Below, piece after piece: positions 47,346 through 60,947 of a stretch of DNA of 64,000 nt. This DNA comes from Triglochin maritima (taxonomy: Eukaryota > Streptophyta > Magnoliopsida > Alismatales > Juncaginaceae), in NCBI GenBank assembly GCA_963682175.1, contig OY821779.1, positions 1,128,501 through 1,192,500 on the forward strand, in the 5' to 3' direction. The stretch's first letter is position 1, and the number at the start of each line of letters is the position of its first letter. The notes under the pieces were generated by a model. The model was not told the origin of the DNA and ran no database searches. It saw only the letters and a list, made by a program, of their open reading frames with translations. Position numbers and translations under genes: made by a program.

Positions 47346-47570
47346 CGAGTCGGAAAAAAAAATCCGCCTCCATTACGTCGCCGGATCCAGGTGTTTCGCC
47401 AGACATTTTCGTGGTGTTGGTACTAGGAATGTGAGTAAAACTGAGTCAAATACCTTGTTTAAAGACACGAGACGAAATGAGTATTAATTGATTTGTTAAG
47501 GGCAAAAAGATAATTTTTGGGACGATTTAAATAATTTTCCGACGACGAATAATAGTTCCCGCTATTTTAC

Positions 47571-49208
47571 CCTAACAATAACAACATACAACTCAACCAA
47601 TGTTTTAAAGGTAAAACAGATATACAAGGCAAGCAAAAGAGATCAACGGAAAGCGTTTGCAACAAAAAAATTCAAAGTGTAATAATTAATGAGAACGTTT
47701 TAAAGATTATACGCTCATTCTCACATTGCGTTTCCAATACAAATTAACTGACCATGGCCTCGGAATCGCCATAATAATCAGTAACATTTTTGCAAATTGT
47801 CAACAGATATCTCCTAATAATTATATGATTTCCAGAGAGTAGGAAATACAGACATAGCAGAAGATACATTTCAGCTCATGGAGAGATTCCTTTGAAGCTC
47901 GGAGTTGCTCTACAGAAGCAGATAATATTTTCCGTATTCCCCTCCATGCCATTAAAAGATACAAATATCCACTTCCGAGATTCCTGACAACTTTGATATG
48001 TATTAGGAAAAAGCTCCACAGTAAGCCAGTCAGGTTTGGATTAAGAAAGTAATTTTTGAAACGTGTCCTTCATTTTATGGTATTGTCAGAGGCAAGTATT
48101 GAAGGATGTCACCCTTCATTATCAAAGGTTACATGTATATATAATATAAGTAACACCACATTGTTTTGGAGGACGTTGTAGTATATGCTTCGTCGGATTA
48201 CCTCAATGATTCTGCAACACATGCAGCAACAATAATTTCATGATAACGATTAAAATCACAACAAAAACTTTTTTCTTTTTCCCCCTCGTTGAATGCTATT
48301 TTCTCTAGCTCATTTTGGGATTTGTATCATCTTCATTTTTGCAAGCTAGGTTATATCAACGATTTGCAGTTTAAAAAATAAAAAAATACCAATGCCTGTG
48401 TAAATATCTTCTAAATATTTGAATTTTTTTTCCCATTGCACTTCAAGTGGAAAACATCTATAATACCAAGTAGAGGTAGCGTTTCTAAGATATCACAAAA
48501 TCAAAAAAGGTTGATGACACTTTAAAGTACATGGAGGATACCAATGCAATTATCTTAAAATATACTAGTTGTCATTGACAAATGGAGATTGGAGACATGA
48601 CTTCCAAGAAAAAACTATTACAATTACAGGGATTAGGGAAAAGAAACCACTAGTTGTTAGCGTACGTAAACAGATTCGGCTGGTAACACTCTGTCATTAG
48701 AGAGAGAAAACAAGGAACAGCAAATATTACGACCGTTTCCAACACGAAGAAGGGTCCAAAGAGAAACAGCAATCACACACACGAGAGTACAACAATCCAA
48801 CATCACCAAACGACCCCACTCGAAACCAAAACACAACAACTCAACAGTGCGAAGTGACCTATGACATCCATCTTTGTTTGTTCCCACGTCCCCACTCCCA
48901 CCACCCACATGTAACGACCCATCATATCCAACATCATAACAATTATTCTCTCAATACAATACAATACATACATATTTATTTGATGGTTTCAATTTTCTGG
49001 ATACATAATTAATGGACATGTACGCAAACAATAGTAGTAATGATAATAATAAAACACACAAACAAACACTGTGGATGGCCACAACACAAGTCTCTCCAAT
49101 CTCTTCTATGCACACCTCTCTGATCACTTTCTTGTTCTTGTCTTGATAACACCATATCATACGTGATATATATAATCCAATAATCATACAGTGACATGAG
49201 ATGATTAT
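47571..49208. other. Intergenic, including the NAC 3' region
   Basis: No gene or mobile element was recognised. The right part (about 48950-49208) is probably the 3' UTR of the minus-strand NAC gene. Confidence 0.5.
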
Positions 49209-51198
49209 TCAGTAGTTCCACAAGCAACACCCACCCATGTCACACGCATGGTTCGAGAACACTGACGAGGTCTCGGTGTTGACGTCGGTGGTGAGTCCCG
49301 TCTCCTGAGACAAACTTGCCATCTCTTTCTCCGGTTTGCACCCGTCGTCGGCGAAGGGAGTTTTGGAGAAGAAATTTATGGAGTTTTGGAGGATGTAGTC
49401 GTTGGTTGTTGTGTTGGAGAGGATCAGATTGGAGTAGTTGAAGTGGCCCTCCATTCCATTGGAGAAGCAGGTCACGTGGGCCATCTCCGGCAACCCTACC
49501 GGAGCTCCGGTGTCCATCAATGGCGGCATGATAGATGAAGATGATTCTATTAGTGTCTCTTCACCAAACGCTTTGTTCTCTACATTGCTCTTGTGGAACA
49601 CCCTACATATCACCCACTCATTCTACACCAAGAAAACATGAACAAATTCAACAACATTTTATTATTTTATATATTTGTTTTTCTTTGGGTTGCAAATTCA
49701 GGACAACTTCGTAAATACCTTTCAAAACTTCATTTATACCATTTAAAATTTTTTTTTTAAAAAGAAAGTATCCGGAAATCATTCAAAATTATATACACAT
49801 ACCTTTTAATATTTGAACATCATATATAGATGTCAGTGACTTTGAAGTAAACTTTCGATTGTACAATCGAATTAATTCTAATTTAAAGAAGATAAAGTGA
49901 TAAACCCTCATCTCATGCTTGTATATTATGATCAGGAAATATTGAAATCTTCTAAATTTGATTTCATATGAATTTATATCTATTTAGCGCTAGAAATTAA
50001 GAACATTATATAATGATGCAGTTGAAACTTTTAGTCAAACTGAAGATGTGTAATTAATCAAAAACTGCAAAATATTGACGGATATTGCTCTACTAATTGG
50101 CAAATTTAGTTGTCTTTTGTGAAATTATTTAATTTTATAAACTATCTTAGCTAGGAATTAAACATGAAAGATATTGAAGTTAAACCCAATGTTTTATCAT
50201 GTAAGATTAATTTCTGTTCAAATTAATTAAGAAGTCATACCGTGGCAGCCTTGGAAAGATTGTGGAAGGCAGTGGAGTTCTTGGTTTCAATCCTGTACTC
50301 GTGCATGACCCAATTGGTCTTCTCACCTCTAGGAGCTCTACCCATGTAGAAGACAAGGGTCTTCTTCATACCAATCTGGATTTTCCCACGGTGGATCTCT
50401 TTATCTTTGCCGGTGGCCTTCCAGTAGCCCGTCTTGGTGGCCCGATTAGTTCTTAAACCAGTTGGATATTTCCTATCCTTCACGCAGAAGAAGTACCACT
50501 CCTTCTCTCCCATCTTCGCTTTCCCTTCAAACAACAACAAAAATAAAAATAAAAATAGGATATATTCAAGAAAAATCATTTGTAAAACTTAGCTGGCCGA
50601 TGATGCTATAGAGAAGAACATATATAGCTTAATAGTACATATCAACTCATCCCCCTATTAATTAGTCGTCTATATGACTGATGGGACTATTATATAGACC
50701 ATAAAAATCCATCATGCTTTCGGTTCAACGTCCTCGATGGATTTCGCACTAAATATTGATATTCACTCCACCTACTCCGGCCTAATTCGACAACACTGGT
50801 AGGTGTTTCTCAGGTAGCATTTTTCGTATTGGAACCGAAATCACGAAGATTGAATTTGATATCACTTGACACAAAATCAAGAGAATTGATGAGTGATCAA
50901 AAGCAAAATTGTCTAGGTGAGAGGGGTTAGGCTATATTAACCCAGCCTAGAATCCATAAGTCCATATAAACAATTTAAGACAATAAGTGTGAAACATAAG
51001 ACTAAGGAAACGGATACTTTGAGTTGGAGACTAACATGGCAAGTCCCAAGGCTCACTCTTGTTGAGATCAACCTCGGCTATGGCTCTAGGGTCGAAGTTG
51101 ACGTCCATGATCTTCCTCGAGAGGTAGTGGGTGACAAGCTCTTCGTCGGTGGGATGGAACCGGAACCCAGGCGGCATGTCCATGTGTTGTTCATCCAT
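49209..51198 (-). CDS. NAC transcription factor, NAC100/ORE1 (miR164-target) group
   Basis: Exons 51198..51036, 50524..50241 and 49622..49209 give 286 codons in frame. The NAC domain subdomains A-E are intact: [90 protein letters not shown] and [12 protein letters not shown]. The C-terminal regulatory part carries [19 protein letters not shown] and ends LWNY, like Arabidopsis NAC100 and ORE1. A miR164 site lies in the last exon (AHVTCFSN). Such factors act in organ separation, leaf form and senescence; which one applies here is not decided. The start is the first ATG after an in-frame stop; two more Met codons (HMDMPPGF) follow closely and could also be used. Confidence 0.94.
49460..49480 (-). 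promoter_or_regulatory. miR164 target site in the NAC mRNA
   Basis: The plus strand here reads TGGAGAAGCAGGTCACGTG and on, almost miR164 itself. The mRNA is therefore complementary to miR164 at 18 of 21 positions, including all of the miRNA 5' half; the mismatches fall opposite miRNA positions 13, 20 and 21. It encodes the conserved AHVTCFSN segment, the place where this NAC group carries its site. Confidence 0.88.
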
Positions 51199-52729
51199 CT
51201 GGATCTGTCCTGAAGAAATTGATGAGTTGTTGTTGGATTCACATATAGACACTTGTTTCTTGAAGCAAGTTCACGGGAAGAGATACCAAAACAGAAGTGT
51301 GTTGGTTTGATGTGATTAGAAGCAAATGATGTGATTAGTATTCTAATGAGAATTAAATGATGAGCATTAAAATAGGGAGGGGGAGGTGGTTGAAAGGTTA
51401 CCTATTGAATGAGCAAAAGCGAAGCACGGATTAATAAGGAGAAGATGTGGTGGTGAGGGAGAAGAGGTTTTTAAATACTGGAAGTGGTACAAGGGGTGGG
51501 CATGCAGAAACGTGTTTAGTACAGCAACTTGGTTGGGTAATGATGTAATTTATTGAGCACTAAAGATCAGTAAAGACAGTCTCCTATTTAATTTGTTCAC
51601 AGAAACATATAATTTTCTAGACACCTACTGGACTATCACTACCTGAAGTGGTAACTACAATTTCTATCCCCACAATAAATTTTTGGAGGTATACGCACAT
51701 AATAGTTCCCGAGCTTAATATATATAATTAAATCGTACTTAATATGCTAGTGTGATTTTTCTGGCATAGACTATTAATCTGATAAATATAAGTATTACAG
51801 CTGAAGGGGTCGTTTTCCATCGAGAAGTGGCAGATGAAGATCTCCTAGATGTATATCGCAACTTGCAAATGCAAATTTCATCATATCTAGAAGATATAGA
51901 AATAGAACATTACGTAGATGTCTAATTTACTTGCGTCTTCGTACACATGGGTCGAATCAGGAGGTCTTTGTCGCCTATTAAATAAATAAACCCCCCCGTT
52001 TCCTTACTTTTTGCCAAAAATTATCGTGTATTTATTTCGAAAAATTCAATCCCACTAAGAATTAAAAAAAAATTATTTTCATAATAACCACGTAAAAATA
52101 AAAAAGCAATTGTATTGATCAGATTCAGATTGATTTTTCGTTTTTTATTGAAAATTAAATCCCGCTAAGAGCAAAATTTCATACAAGTTCCTTCTAAAAG
52201 AATGAAAAATAAAACTATTTTTTATATTATCTTTTTCGTTTTTTTTTTGAAAAATAAATCCCACTAAGAATATCCGATATAATTTCCTTCTATAAGAACC
52301 AAAAACAAATTTGTAGTGCTTAAAATAAATCAAAAAAGAAAACGTAGCTATATTTTTATCTTTATCGAAAAAAATCCCATAAAAATTCCTTCTAAATGAA
52401 CCAAAAATAAAACTTTAGTGATGAAAAAGAAACAAGAGGAAGAAGAAAATATTAGAAATTAAATTAAAAAGGTCTTTCCGAGATTCGAAACAAGGTGACT
52501 GGATTCGAAGACCAGAGTGCAAACCACTAAAACATAGATACCTACTTTTGACCGATTTCGAAACCGAAATTATCAAACTGCAAACAATTTCCAAAACCGA
52601 CAGTTACGGGTGGACAACTTTTTCTGGTGCCGTCGGACCCAAGCCACAAACCCTAGAAACCCTAGAATTCCCAAACCTCCCCTCTCCCTAATCCTCTCCC
52701 GATCTCCCCCGCCGCCGCGACCGACCACC

Positions 52730-55700
52730 ATGGCCTCCCGTTTCTGGACTCAGGGCGGCGACAGCGACACCGACGAGGACGTCTCCAGCAACTACGATGA
52801 CACCTCCGACGTCGAGGCCGGCGTCTCCACCCCCGCCCCGGCTGGCGGCGGAAGCAAGTACAAAATCGGCGCCGGCAGCGATGACTCGGACTCCGATGGA
52901 CAGAAGCGCGTGGTCCGGTCCGCCCGCGACAAGCGCTTCGACGAGATGGCGTCCACGATCGATCAGGTTCGCAACGCGATGAAGATCAACGATTGTGTTA
53001 GCCTCCTCGAGTGCTTTGAGAAGCTCAATAAGCAGCGCGAGAAGGTCGTGCGGGTTATGGACGGGGGCGTCGGTCTCGGGGACAGTAGCCGTCCCCCGAA
53101 GATTTACATCAAGGCGATGGTCACGCTCGAGGATTTCGTTGCGGAGGCCCTCGCCAATAAGGATGCAAAGAAGAAGATGAGTAGCACCAATGCTAAGGCG
53201 CTTAATTCCTTGAAACAGAAGCTTAAGAAGAACAACAAACCGTATGAGGATCTTATCGCAAAGCAGAGGGAGAATCCTGAGTCTGAGGAGGAGGAAGACG
53301 CGGATTTGGATTCCGATGATGACATGAGAGACGAGGACGAGGAGTCTGGATCGGAATTCGAGGAGGATCCGCTCCAGATCACGCGTTCGGATGAGGACGA
53401 CGTGGACCAAGCCCCAAATGATGGCGGAGGCTGGGAAACGCAGAATAAGAAGGATAGGTTGATGGACAAGCAGTTTATGAAGGACCCCAGTGAGATTACG
53501 TGGGACATTGTCGACAAGAAGTTCAAGGAGATTGTAGCCCTTAGAGGAAAGAAGGGTACTGGTAGGGTTGAGCAGGTCGAGCAGCTCACTTTCTTGACCC
53601 GTGTTGCGAAGACACCGGCTCAGAAGATCGAGATCCTTTTCAGCGTCATCTCTGCCCAGTTTGATGTCAATTTGAGTCTGAGCGGTCACATGCCACTCAA
53701 TGTGTGGAAGAAATGCGTTGAAAACTTGCTGATTGTGCTTGACATCCTCGAGCAGTATACTGACATTGTTGTCGATGATTCTGTGGAACCTGAAGAGAAG
53801 GAATCCCAGAAAGGTGCTGATTATCAAGGAACAATTAGAGTGTGGGGAAATTTGCTTGCTTTCCTTGAACGTTTGGACTCCGAATTTTTCAAGAGCTTGC
53901 AGTGTATTGATCCTCACACCAAGGAATATGTTGAAAGGCTCAGGGATGAACCCTTGCTTTCTCTTGTGGCCCAAAACATTCAGAGGTACCTGGAGAAAGT
54001 AGGGGACTTCAGAGCTGCTTCGAAGGCTGCACTAAGGCAGGTCGAGCTTATTTATTACAAACCACAGGAGGTCTATGATTCAATGAGAAAGCTTGCGGAA
54101 CAGAGTGACCAGGGTTCCGAAAGTGAAATGGACAATGGTGATGATCATTCTACGATGGATGAGAAGAGAGGTCCACCTGCATTTGTTGCTACCCCTGTTC
54201 TTGTTCCTCGAAGACCTTCCTTCCCGGAAAGTAGTAGAGCGCTAATGGACTTGTTGGTGTCCCTCATATACAAATATGGAGATGAGAGGACCAAAGCCAG
54301 GGCGATGCTATGTGATATTTATCACCATGCCATTTCTGATGAATTTTCAATTGCTCGTGATCTTTTGCTGATGGGTCATTTGCAAGATGGAGTTCAGCAT
54401 ATGGATATCCTGACACAGATATTGTTCAACAGGGTCATGGCTCAGCTTGGCCTGTGCGCTTTCCGAGCTGGACTTATTGGTGAAGCTCATGGTTGTCTGT
54501 CTGAACTATATTCTGGTGGAAGGGTAAAAGAGTTGCTAGCTCAAGGTGTTTCTCAAAGTCGCTATCATGAAAAGACTCCTGAGGAGGTACCTTGTTCATT
54601 ACCAATAGATAATATGTTATTCTTATTAGCATGTATTTTCTTGTTTTCCGTCAATTTGTTTTTCACGTGCTTCATATTTATTATAATAATTGCAATTCTA
54701 GAAGCTAACTTGAAACATTCTTCTTCATACGATTATATTGTATTGTTTCTGGCTTTCTGAATTACATGATATTGATAAATAATAAGATGCCACTACTGTT
54801 TTTGGGAATATATCATTGGCTAAGGCTTTCTAGTTTATGAACTCATGTTGTTTTGTGCCTTTTATTTCTTTGTGGTAGGTAGTAATCATTTGTGTTATCT
54901 GTGCCTTTAGTATATGTTTTCAATGGTAGTGCAATATTATTATTTATCAGATCGTGAAATCTATTATATGGCTTGAATATTTTTCTATTATACTTAACTG
55001 TGAGAAGGTGTATTACCCTTTCACCCCATGCTCTGTTTTTAGTGTATTTTACCTCTTCCCCTATCTGCAGACCATCATAGATGGTTCTCAGTTCTGTTGG
55101 TCAAAGAGCATACACAGTATACACGTACTATAGACTATATAAGTATATATACATGTGAGTTGGCTCAAGTGCATATAAATTTACAATTTTAACATATGCA
55201 AATATAATGTCACGTTTACATTTGAAATTCAAACTTTAGTACAACAAGAAATTGCCATGTTTTTTCTGCCTTCCCTTTCCGTCATTTATGTGAGCTGTTT
55301 GTATTTTTGTTTTGTTTTGTATCTTGGCATCTATATCCCCAGTTGCATCCATAAGCTATATCTCATTGTATCAACCCAAATATGAATAACTGAGCAAAAT
55401 CTTCCAGCAAGCTAGCTGTGCTCATGCTCAGGATTGGAACATCATACTACTTTTCCAGTTATTAAAAGGATCAGTGCATAAACATTGTTGGTTAGGCGAA
55501 ATGTGAATATATATATGGAAGGATTTGAATTTTTTATATTAACTAGCACGATTTCGAGGATGTTATATGGTAGGCTGGTAGCCATTAGGTCTGGCCGTTT
55601 TCTCTTCCATGTAATGTATCTTCTTTTCTCTTAGTTTTTTCAGTTAATTTCTTGGCGGCCTGGATGTTGGTTTATGGTCTATGGTTTTTATTTAATGGAA

Positions 55701-57114
55701 TGCCGAATGCATTATGGGGACTGCATTGTTTGTCCTTGATTCTCTTCTTGGTTGTTTAATGAATCTTGTATGCATGTGTGGGTGTTTGGTGTTTCTTTTT
55801 ATTAAAACTGTTTGTAGACATCGTAGTTGGCGTGCATCATGTTTATTGAAACTGTTCGTAGACATGGTGACTCTGATCTTGAAGATCCTGTAAGATTAAT
55901 TTCATGTTTGAACGTATGTCAAGACTATAGATATGTTCACCATTGTCTTTTGTGTTAACATTGGTATGCTGCCGTCATAAAAATAGGGCCAACTAAATTT
56001 TCATATGAAAACGGCCTATTTTACTGTATTTTTGCCTTTGGAAGGATTTCCAGGATTTTCTAGTGGATATTTTTACACACTTTTGATGTACTTTGTCTCT
56101 TATTTTTTCTATTATATTATTGATTGCTTATGTTCACAGGAAAAGCTTGAAAGACGACGTCAAATGCCCTACCACATGCACATAAACCTTGAGTTGCTAG
56201 AGGCAGTTCATCTAATATGTGCCATGCTTCTCGAGGTTCCAAATATGGCTTTGAACACACATGATGCTAGACGCAAGATTATTAGCAAAAATTTCCGTAG
56301 ACTACTGGAGATGAGCGAGCGGCAAACCTTTGTTGGTCCCCCAGAGAATGTTAGAGATCATGTGATGACAGCAACAAGAGCTTTGAGGAAGGGAGACTTT
56401 GAAAAAGCCTTTGATGTCATTAATTCCCTAGACACATGGAAGCTAATGAGAAACAATGATAAAGTTCTTGAAATGTTGAGGTGTAAGATCAAGGAAGAGG
56501 CTCTAAGGACTTACCTTTTTTCATATGCGTCTAGCTATGATTCAGTAACCTTGGATCTGCTCACTACCATGTTTGGTCTTTCTGAATCTCAAGTCCACAG
56601 TATTGTGAGCAAGATGATGATTACGGAGGAACTCCGTGCGAGCTGGGATCAGCCTCGGAAGTGCATAGCATTCCGTAATGTGGAGGAAACAAGATTGCAG
56701 GCACTTGCTTTTCAACTGATGGATAAACTCAACGTTCTTGCTGATAGCAATGAAAGAGCATATGAAGCTAAGACTGGTGGTGGTCTTGATGGACTGCCAT
56801 CTAGGAGACGCACAGATCAGGATTATGCAGGAGGCTCTTCTGGTACTGGAAAATGGCAAGATAACTTCACCTCCCAGCGACGTCCTGGTAGTGGATATGG
56901 AAATCGTTCTGGATATGCTGGTAGGTTCTCTGGACAGTCAGGTGGTGGGGGTTTCTCAAGGGACCGAGGCTCGTCAGGGCGTGGATATCAGAGCACTCGA
57001 TATCAAGATACCTATGGTAGTTCAGGAAGTCATCAAACAGGTCTGTCTGCGAGGGGATCTCAGATGGACACATCTGGTCGAATGGTTAGTCTCAACAGGG
57101 CGGGAAGAATTTAG
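52730..57114 (+). CDS. Eukaryotic translation initiation factor 3 subunit c
   Basis: Two exons, 52730..54586 and 56140..57114, join in phase 0 ([19 protein letters not shown]) and give 943 codons, as expected for plant eIF3c (about 900). It is a core scaffold of eIF3, which brings the 43S complex to mRNA in the cytosol. The N-terminus ([20 protein letters not shown]) is acidic and Ser-rich and would bind eIF1 and eIF5. The long helical middle contains a second acidic patch (about 220-265). The C-terminal PCI domain follows [19 protein letters not shown]. The tail is Gly/Arg/Ser-rich ([18 protein letters not shown]). The ATG at 52730 sits in good context (CACCATGG). The 1.55-kb intron has no clear element. 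Other joins would lose the conserved [20 protein letters not shown] block. Confidence 0.95.
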
Positions 57115-60100
57115 ACTTTTATCCAAGTACCCGACCATCACCGAGAGTGAGAATTAACTTTTTATTTAGAATACTACAATTTTGAGTGCCCAAAAGAACC
57201 TTGATCGTTTGTACTTGCAGTCGAACCTTTGTTTATTATGCTTTTAGTGGAACCTGTTACAATTAAGTTATTGCTTTATTATCGTCTCAGACAATATTTG
57301 TTCTCATTTTGTTTTGCCTTTAGTCGAACCTTTAACATTGAAGTTATTGCTTTATTTTCTCATTTTGTTTTAGTTTTATTTTCCTATACTTGTGTTATGA
57401 ATTATGATGTTTCTATCCTGATTAATTCGGGATCAAAGCCTTTGTTGCTGCTGTGATGTCGAACCGGATGGAAGGGATATGCAGTGCAGCTTGGATTAGT
57501 AGAATAGACGAGCTTGATTTTGGCTCCCGGAAGAAGTTTCTCAACAGTTCTACAGCAGGCCTCAGATTTCTTCAATGATTCTAAGCTTGAAACTACACAA
57601 CACCCACTATAAACGTTACATCACGCAATTTCAACAACTTTACCAAGACGATTGAACAAAACCTCTCGATTAGTTATCAAGGCTTCTTGTGTTACTGTCT
57701 TGAACGGGAAAAAAACTGAAGAATATTTTGTGCTTAATCTTCCGAGATGTGTCTTTTGAAAGAATCGTTACTCGGTTGTATAGTAATATACTTGTAAGTA
57801 TGTGTCACACTGAAAAAGACATTTAAAGAACTCGTGAATATTTGGAAAAAGACTAGTGATGACGAGGGATGGGAACTTGGTAATAAGAATATTTAATAGG
57901 GGAGAGAGAGGAAAACAAAAATTGAGGAAGACATGAGACATATTGGTGGATCACCAATATTATAATATGTTTCTAAATTCTAAAATGACAAAATTTAGAT
58001 TGTCTTTTACGAGCAAAGACAAATAATTCTAGATGATGATGGGTGGACAAACAAGATGGAATTTATGTAGGTACCACTCACATGTTGTGTTGTCAAATAC
58101 ATGCATATGCACGCCTGGAGTGGAAACTAAGAATCTAGATACTAAAATAAGCTATCTTGAGGGATAAGTCGAATAATCATTCTGTCTAGTATCAATCGTA
58201 TCTGCCAGTTCTCTGATCTTTCTGTATCTCACAATAAAGGAAAAATAATTGATATGTAAAAAAAATAAAAAAATTCAAGACCGGTCTTACAGTATTTTGA
58301 GTGGAAATTAACTTCGAAAATTCCATTTAAGCTCAGAAATGATGATAAAAATTTATCTAGGCATGAAAATATTGGTTCCTTCAAACTTGAAAACTCAGGG
58401 ATTAGTTGTTAATGATCTTATGTTGTAGCAAGGTTTGTAGTAGATAAATGAATGTGAGGTGCTTTAACTCTTGTTTGTCTCTATGTATAATGATTGGTTT
58501 TCCAAAAGATTCAAAAATTGACAGGAGTTTATAAGTGGGTAAACATATAACTAATGCAATGAGTAAACCTACTGCAGTAACACACTGACACCTTTATAAG
58601 AAAATTTAATTATATTATTTTCAACAACTACCATTTGTCCAATAATCATATATATGTTGACTAAGAAGTATAACTACCTCCATTATTACCAATCCCCACT
58701 AAAATAAAGTTAAAATGCAGACTAACGATTGGTTTTACTGTTGACTATTAAGGAATCACAAACGTTAAAAAAATGTTAGGATGAGATTAGGTGGTGATAT
58801 TTTGTTAAAGGTCTCCAAAGTTGGAGGGTAGATTTACTTGCAACCACACATGTTGTTTTCCTCCAAAAGGTAAAAAGTGTAACGAGAGTTGTTGGACTTC
58901 TCAACTTAGATAAACTCGTCACTATTTATTTCTTATCAAACTAAGGAATCCATTTGTGGTTTGTTTTGGCATTTTGGAAGATGTGGCATGCATTATATAG
59001 TACGTAGTGTTCTCACGTCACTTGTAGAGTCTCTTGCATTTGGATGCATCACAATATCATAGTTTATTTTTAATTGGAGGATGCAAGGATAATGATGGGT
59101 TCCAACAAAAGAACAATAATGGGAATAAGATCGAGGTAGCTAGAATGTGATGTGAATTGTTTTGGAAATTTCTCAATGCCATGAGCACAGCAAATTCAGC
59201 AATGGTTTGAGCTGGCATTAGTTTTCGTTCGAGGGAATTGAGATATACTTCATTCATATGAGGTAATGTCAACACATCATGGGCTCACTGTTTTTAAAAA
59301 TTTTGAGTTATCAGAAAATGGTGGTAAAATCTGTTCAAATATTGCTTTCTGTTTGTTAGACACTGTATTCAATATGTCGTGATGCTAAAAGATTTCTTTT
59401 ATATTACTCTAAGATAAAGTTCGAATTTTCCACAAACCTTGTTGTATTGGTTCCTGATAGCTAGTAAGACAATAGTAGTTGAGCTCTCGAAAAGTTAACA
59501 ACCTTCTTTTTTTCTGAAAAAGTTAGCAATCTTTATAGCCTCATTTCAGTGGATTACAATTTACAAGTCCCTAACAATTACTTGATAGAATCTCAACAAC
59601 TTTGATATGTTGTTAAGTATTTTTTTCTTTTCATGTTGCTTTTGCAAATGTTAACCCTACAAGGAACGATGAAACGATATTATTATAACAAAAATATTTA
59701 ACTTTAGTGTTACCTCGGCATCTGCGCTGGTTTGGTATGATTTTGTGAAGCTACTGGAGAAACGTCCGATGATTCTACGTTTATTTCGAGATTTATCTTC
59801 TCCGATCCAAAAATGTCGTCATCAATCAATACATGCAAGTCCTCCTCAGTGAAGAATATTAAAGAACAAGCTCAGGGTTTATTTTGACATCATGATACAT
59901 CATCTAAGTAATGAGTTTTATAAGATTTCACTGATTTTCTAATTTCAAATAGCTTATGATATGACAAGGGTATTTTAGGAAGAAAATATTAATACTTATA
60001 CACACTAAAATAAGTGCAGTTGCCTTGAAAATAAGTAGTATTCTTTGACAATTTAGCCAAATTTTACTTTCAAACCAAAAATAAAACTTTCTTCAAAATC

Positions 60101-60947
60101 TACATTTTTCAGACCATTGTGAATCTGAAGGATGCATTTCATGTTTTGTTGGCGGTCATCTTTATTAAAATTAGTAAACAGTAGGTTTGATATGCTCCTG
60201 TCACTGCTTTTTGCTCCACAGATTGTACATTCTTGCAAGAAATTCTTACAATCATTTAGCTCACTTCCATGAAGTTACTATATAATGCTTTCATTATTCA
60301 TCGCAGAGACAATTGCTTATGTCGTTCTGTGTCTGAGACAGTGCCAAGTATTATGGAGTGATTATTCTGACTTTTACCTAACGGAATAGATAATTAATTG
60401 ATCTGACTTTTGGATTTTTCACATCTATATATATATATACCACTAATTTTGTTGATTTGTACCCTGAAATTTGGAATCCGTAGTTAGTACTCTGTCTAAG
60501 TTACTTCCACCACTAATCATTCTAGTCTTAAAAATAGTTTTCTTCTGCAAAAAATTGAAATCATAATATTTTTTTTGTCAATAGACGGGATACGAGAAAA
60601 ACATAATATATATATGAAAGGAACTTTGTTATTTTGGTGTGTGTATATTTTGGAACGACATCTATGGCAAATTTTCAGATTATTGGTCACGAGTCTTAGT
60701 TGACTATAGTTACTAATCCTTAATCTTAATGTGACCGTGCATAGTCTTGAAACAATTACAAATAGATTCATGTAAAAAAGTGATTTACATATGTCGAATA
60801 AATATTTCATGAGAATTCAGATTAAGTCAATGTACAAAATCATGTTTAAGAGAACAATAAAAAAATGAATAGTGATCAGAGACGACCTAAAAAACCTAGC
60901 CGTCGGAACGCGACTTGTCCCAGAGAAAATATCGGGCAACATACCAA
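57115..60947. other. Intergenic, eIF3c 3' region and AT-rich sequence
   Basis: The first few hundred bases are probably the eIF3c 3' UTR. I see no gene or element with definable ends in the rest. The part at about 60870-60947 may be internal sequence of the retrotransposon whose LTR follows. Confidence 0.45.

Larger units (their letters stand above)
46171..47560. mobile_element. Fold-back element, 1.39 kb, with GC-rich palindrome arrays
   Basis: Flanked by GCTGTTTTAC (46161-46170) and GCTATTTTAC (47561-47570), of which 9 or 10 bases are the duplication with one mismatch. The ends are inverted copies over about 60 bp: left TTATTCGTCGCCCTAAAA... TTTGCCCTT, right (inverted) TTATTCGTCGTCGGAAAA... 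TTTGCCCTT. Inside are two blocks of GC-rich palindromes (46395-46622 and 47193-47345) and a nested inverted repeat with GAGTTTTTGCAAGTGATC near 46870-46920 and 47030-47075. No coding sequence was recognised. The mobilising family is uncertain, Mutator being the best guess. Confidence 0.72.

Noticed and set aside
52688..53974. 428-codon minus-strand ORF
   Set aside because: Antisense of eIF3c exon 1; the plus strand has clear family homology and codon structure.
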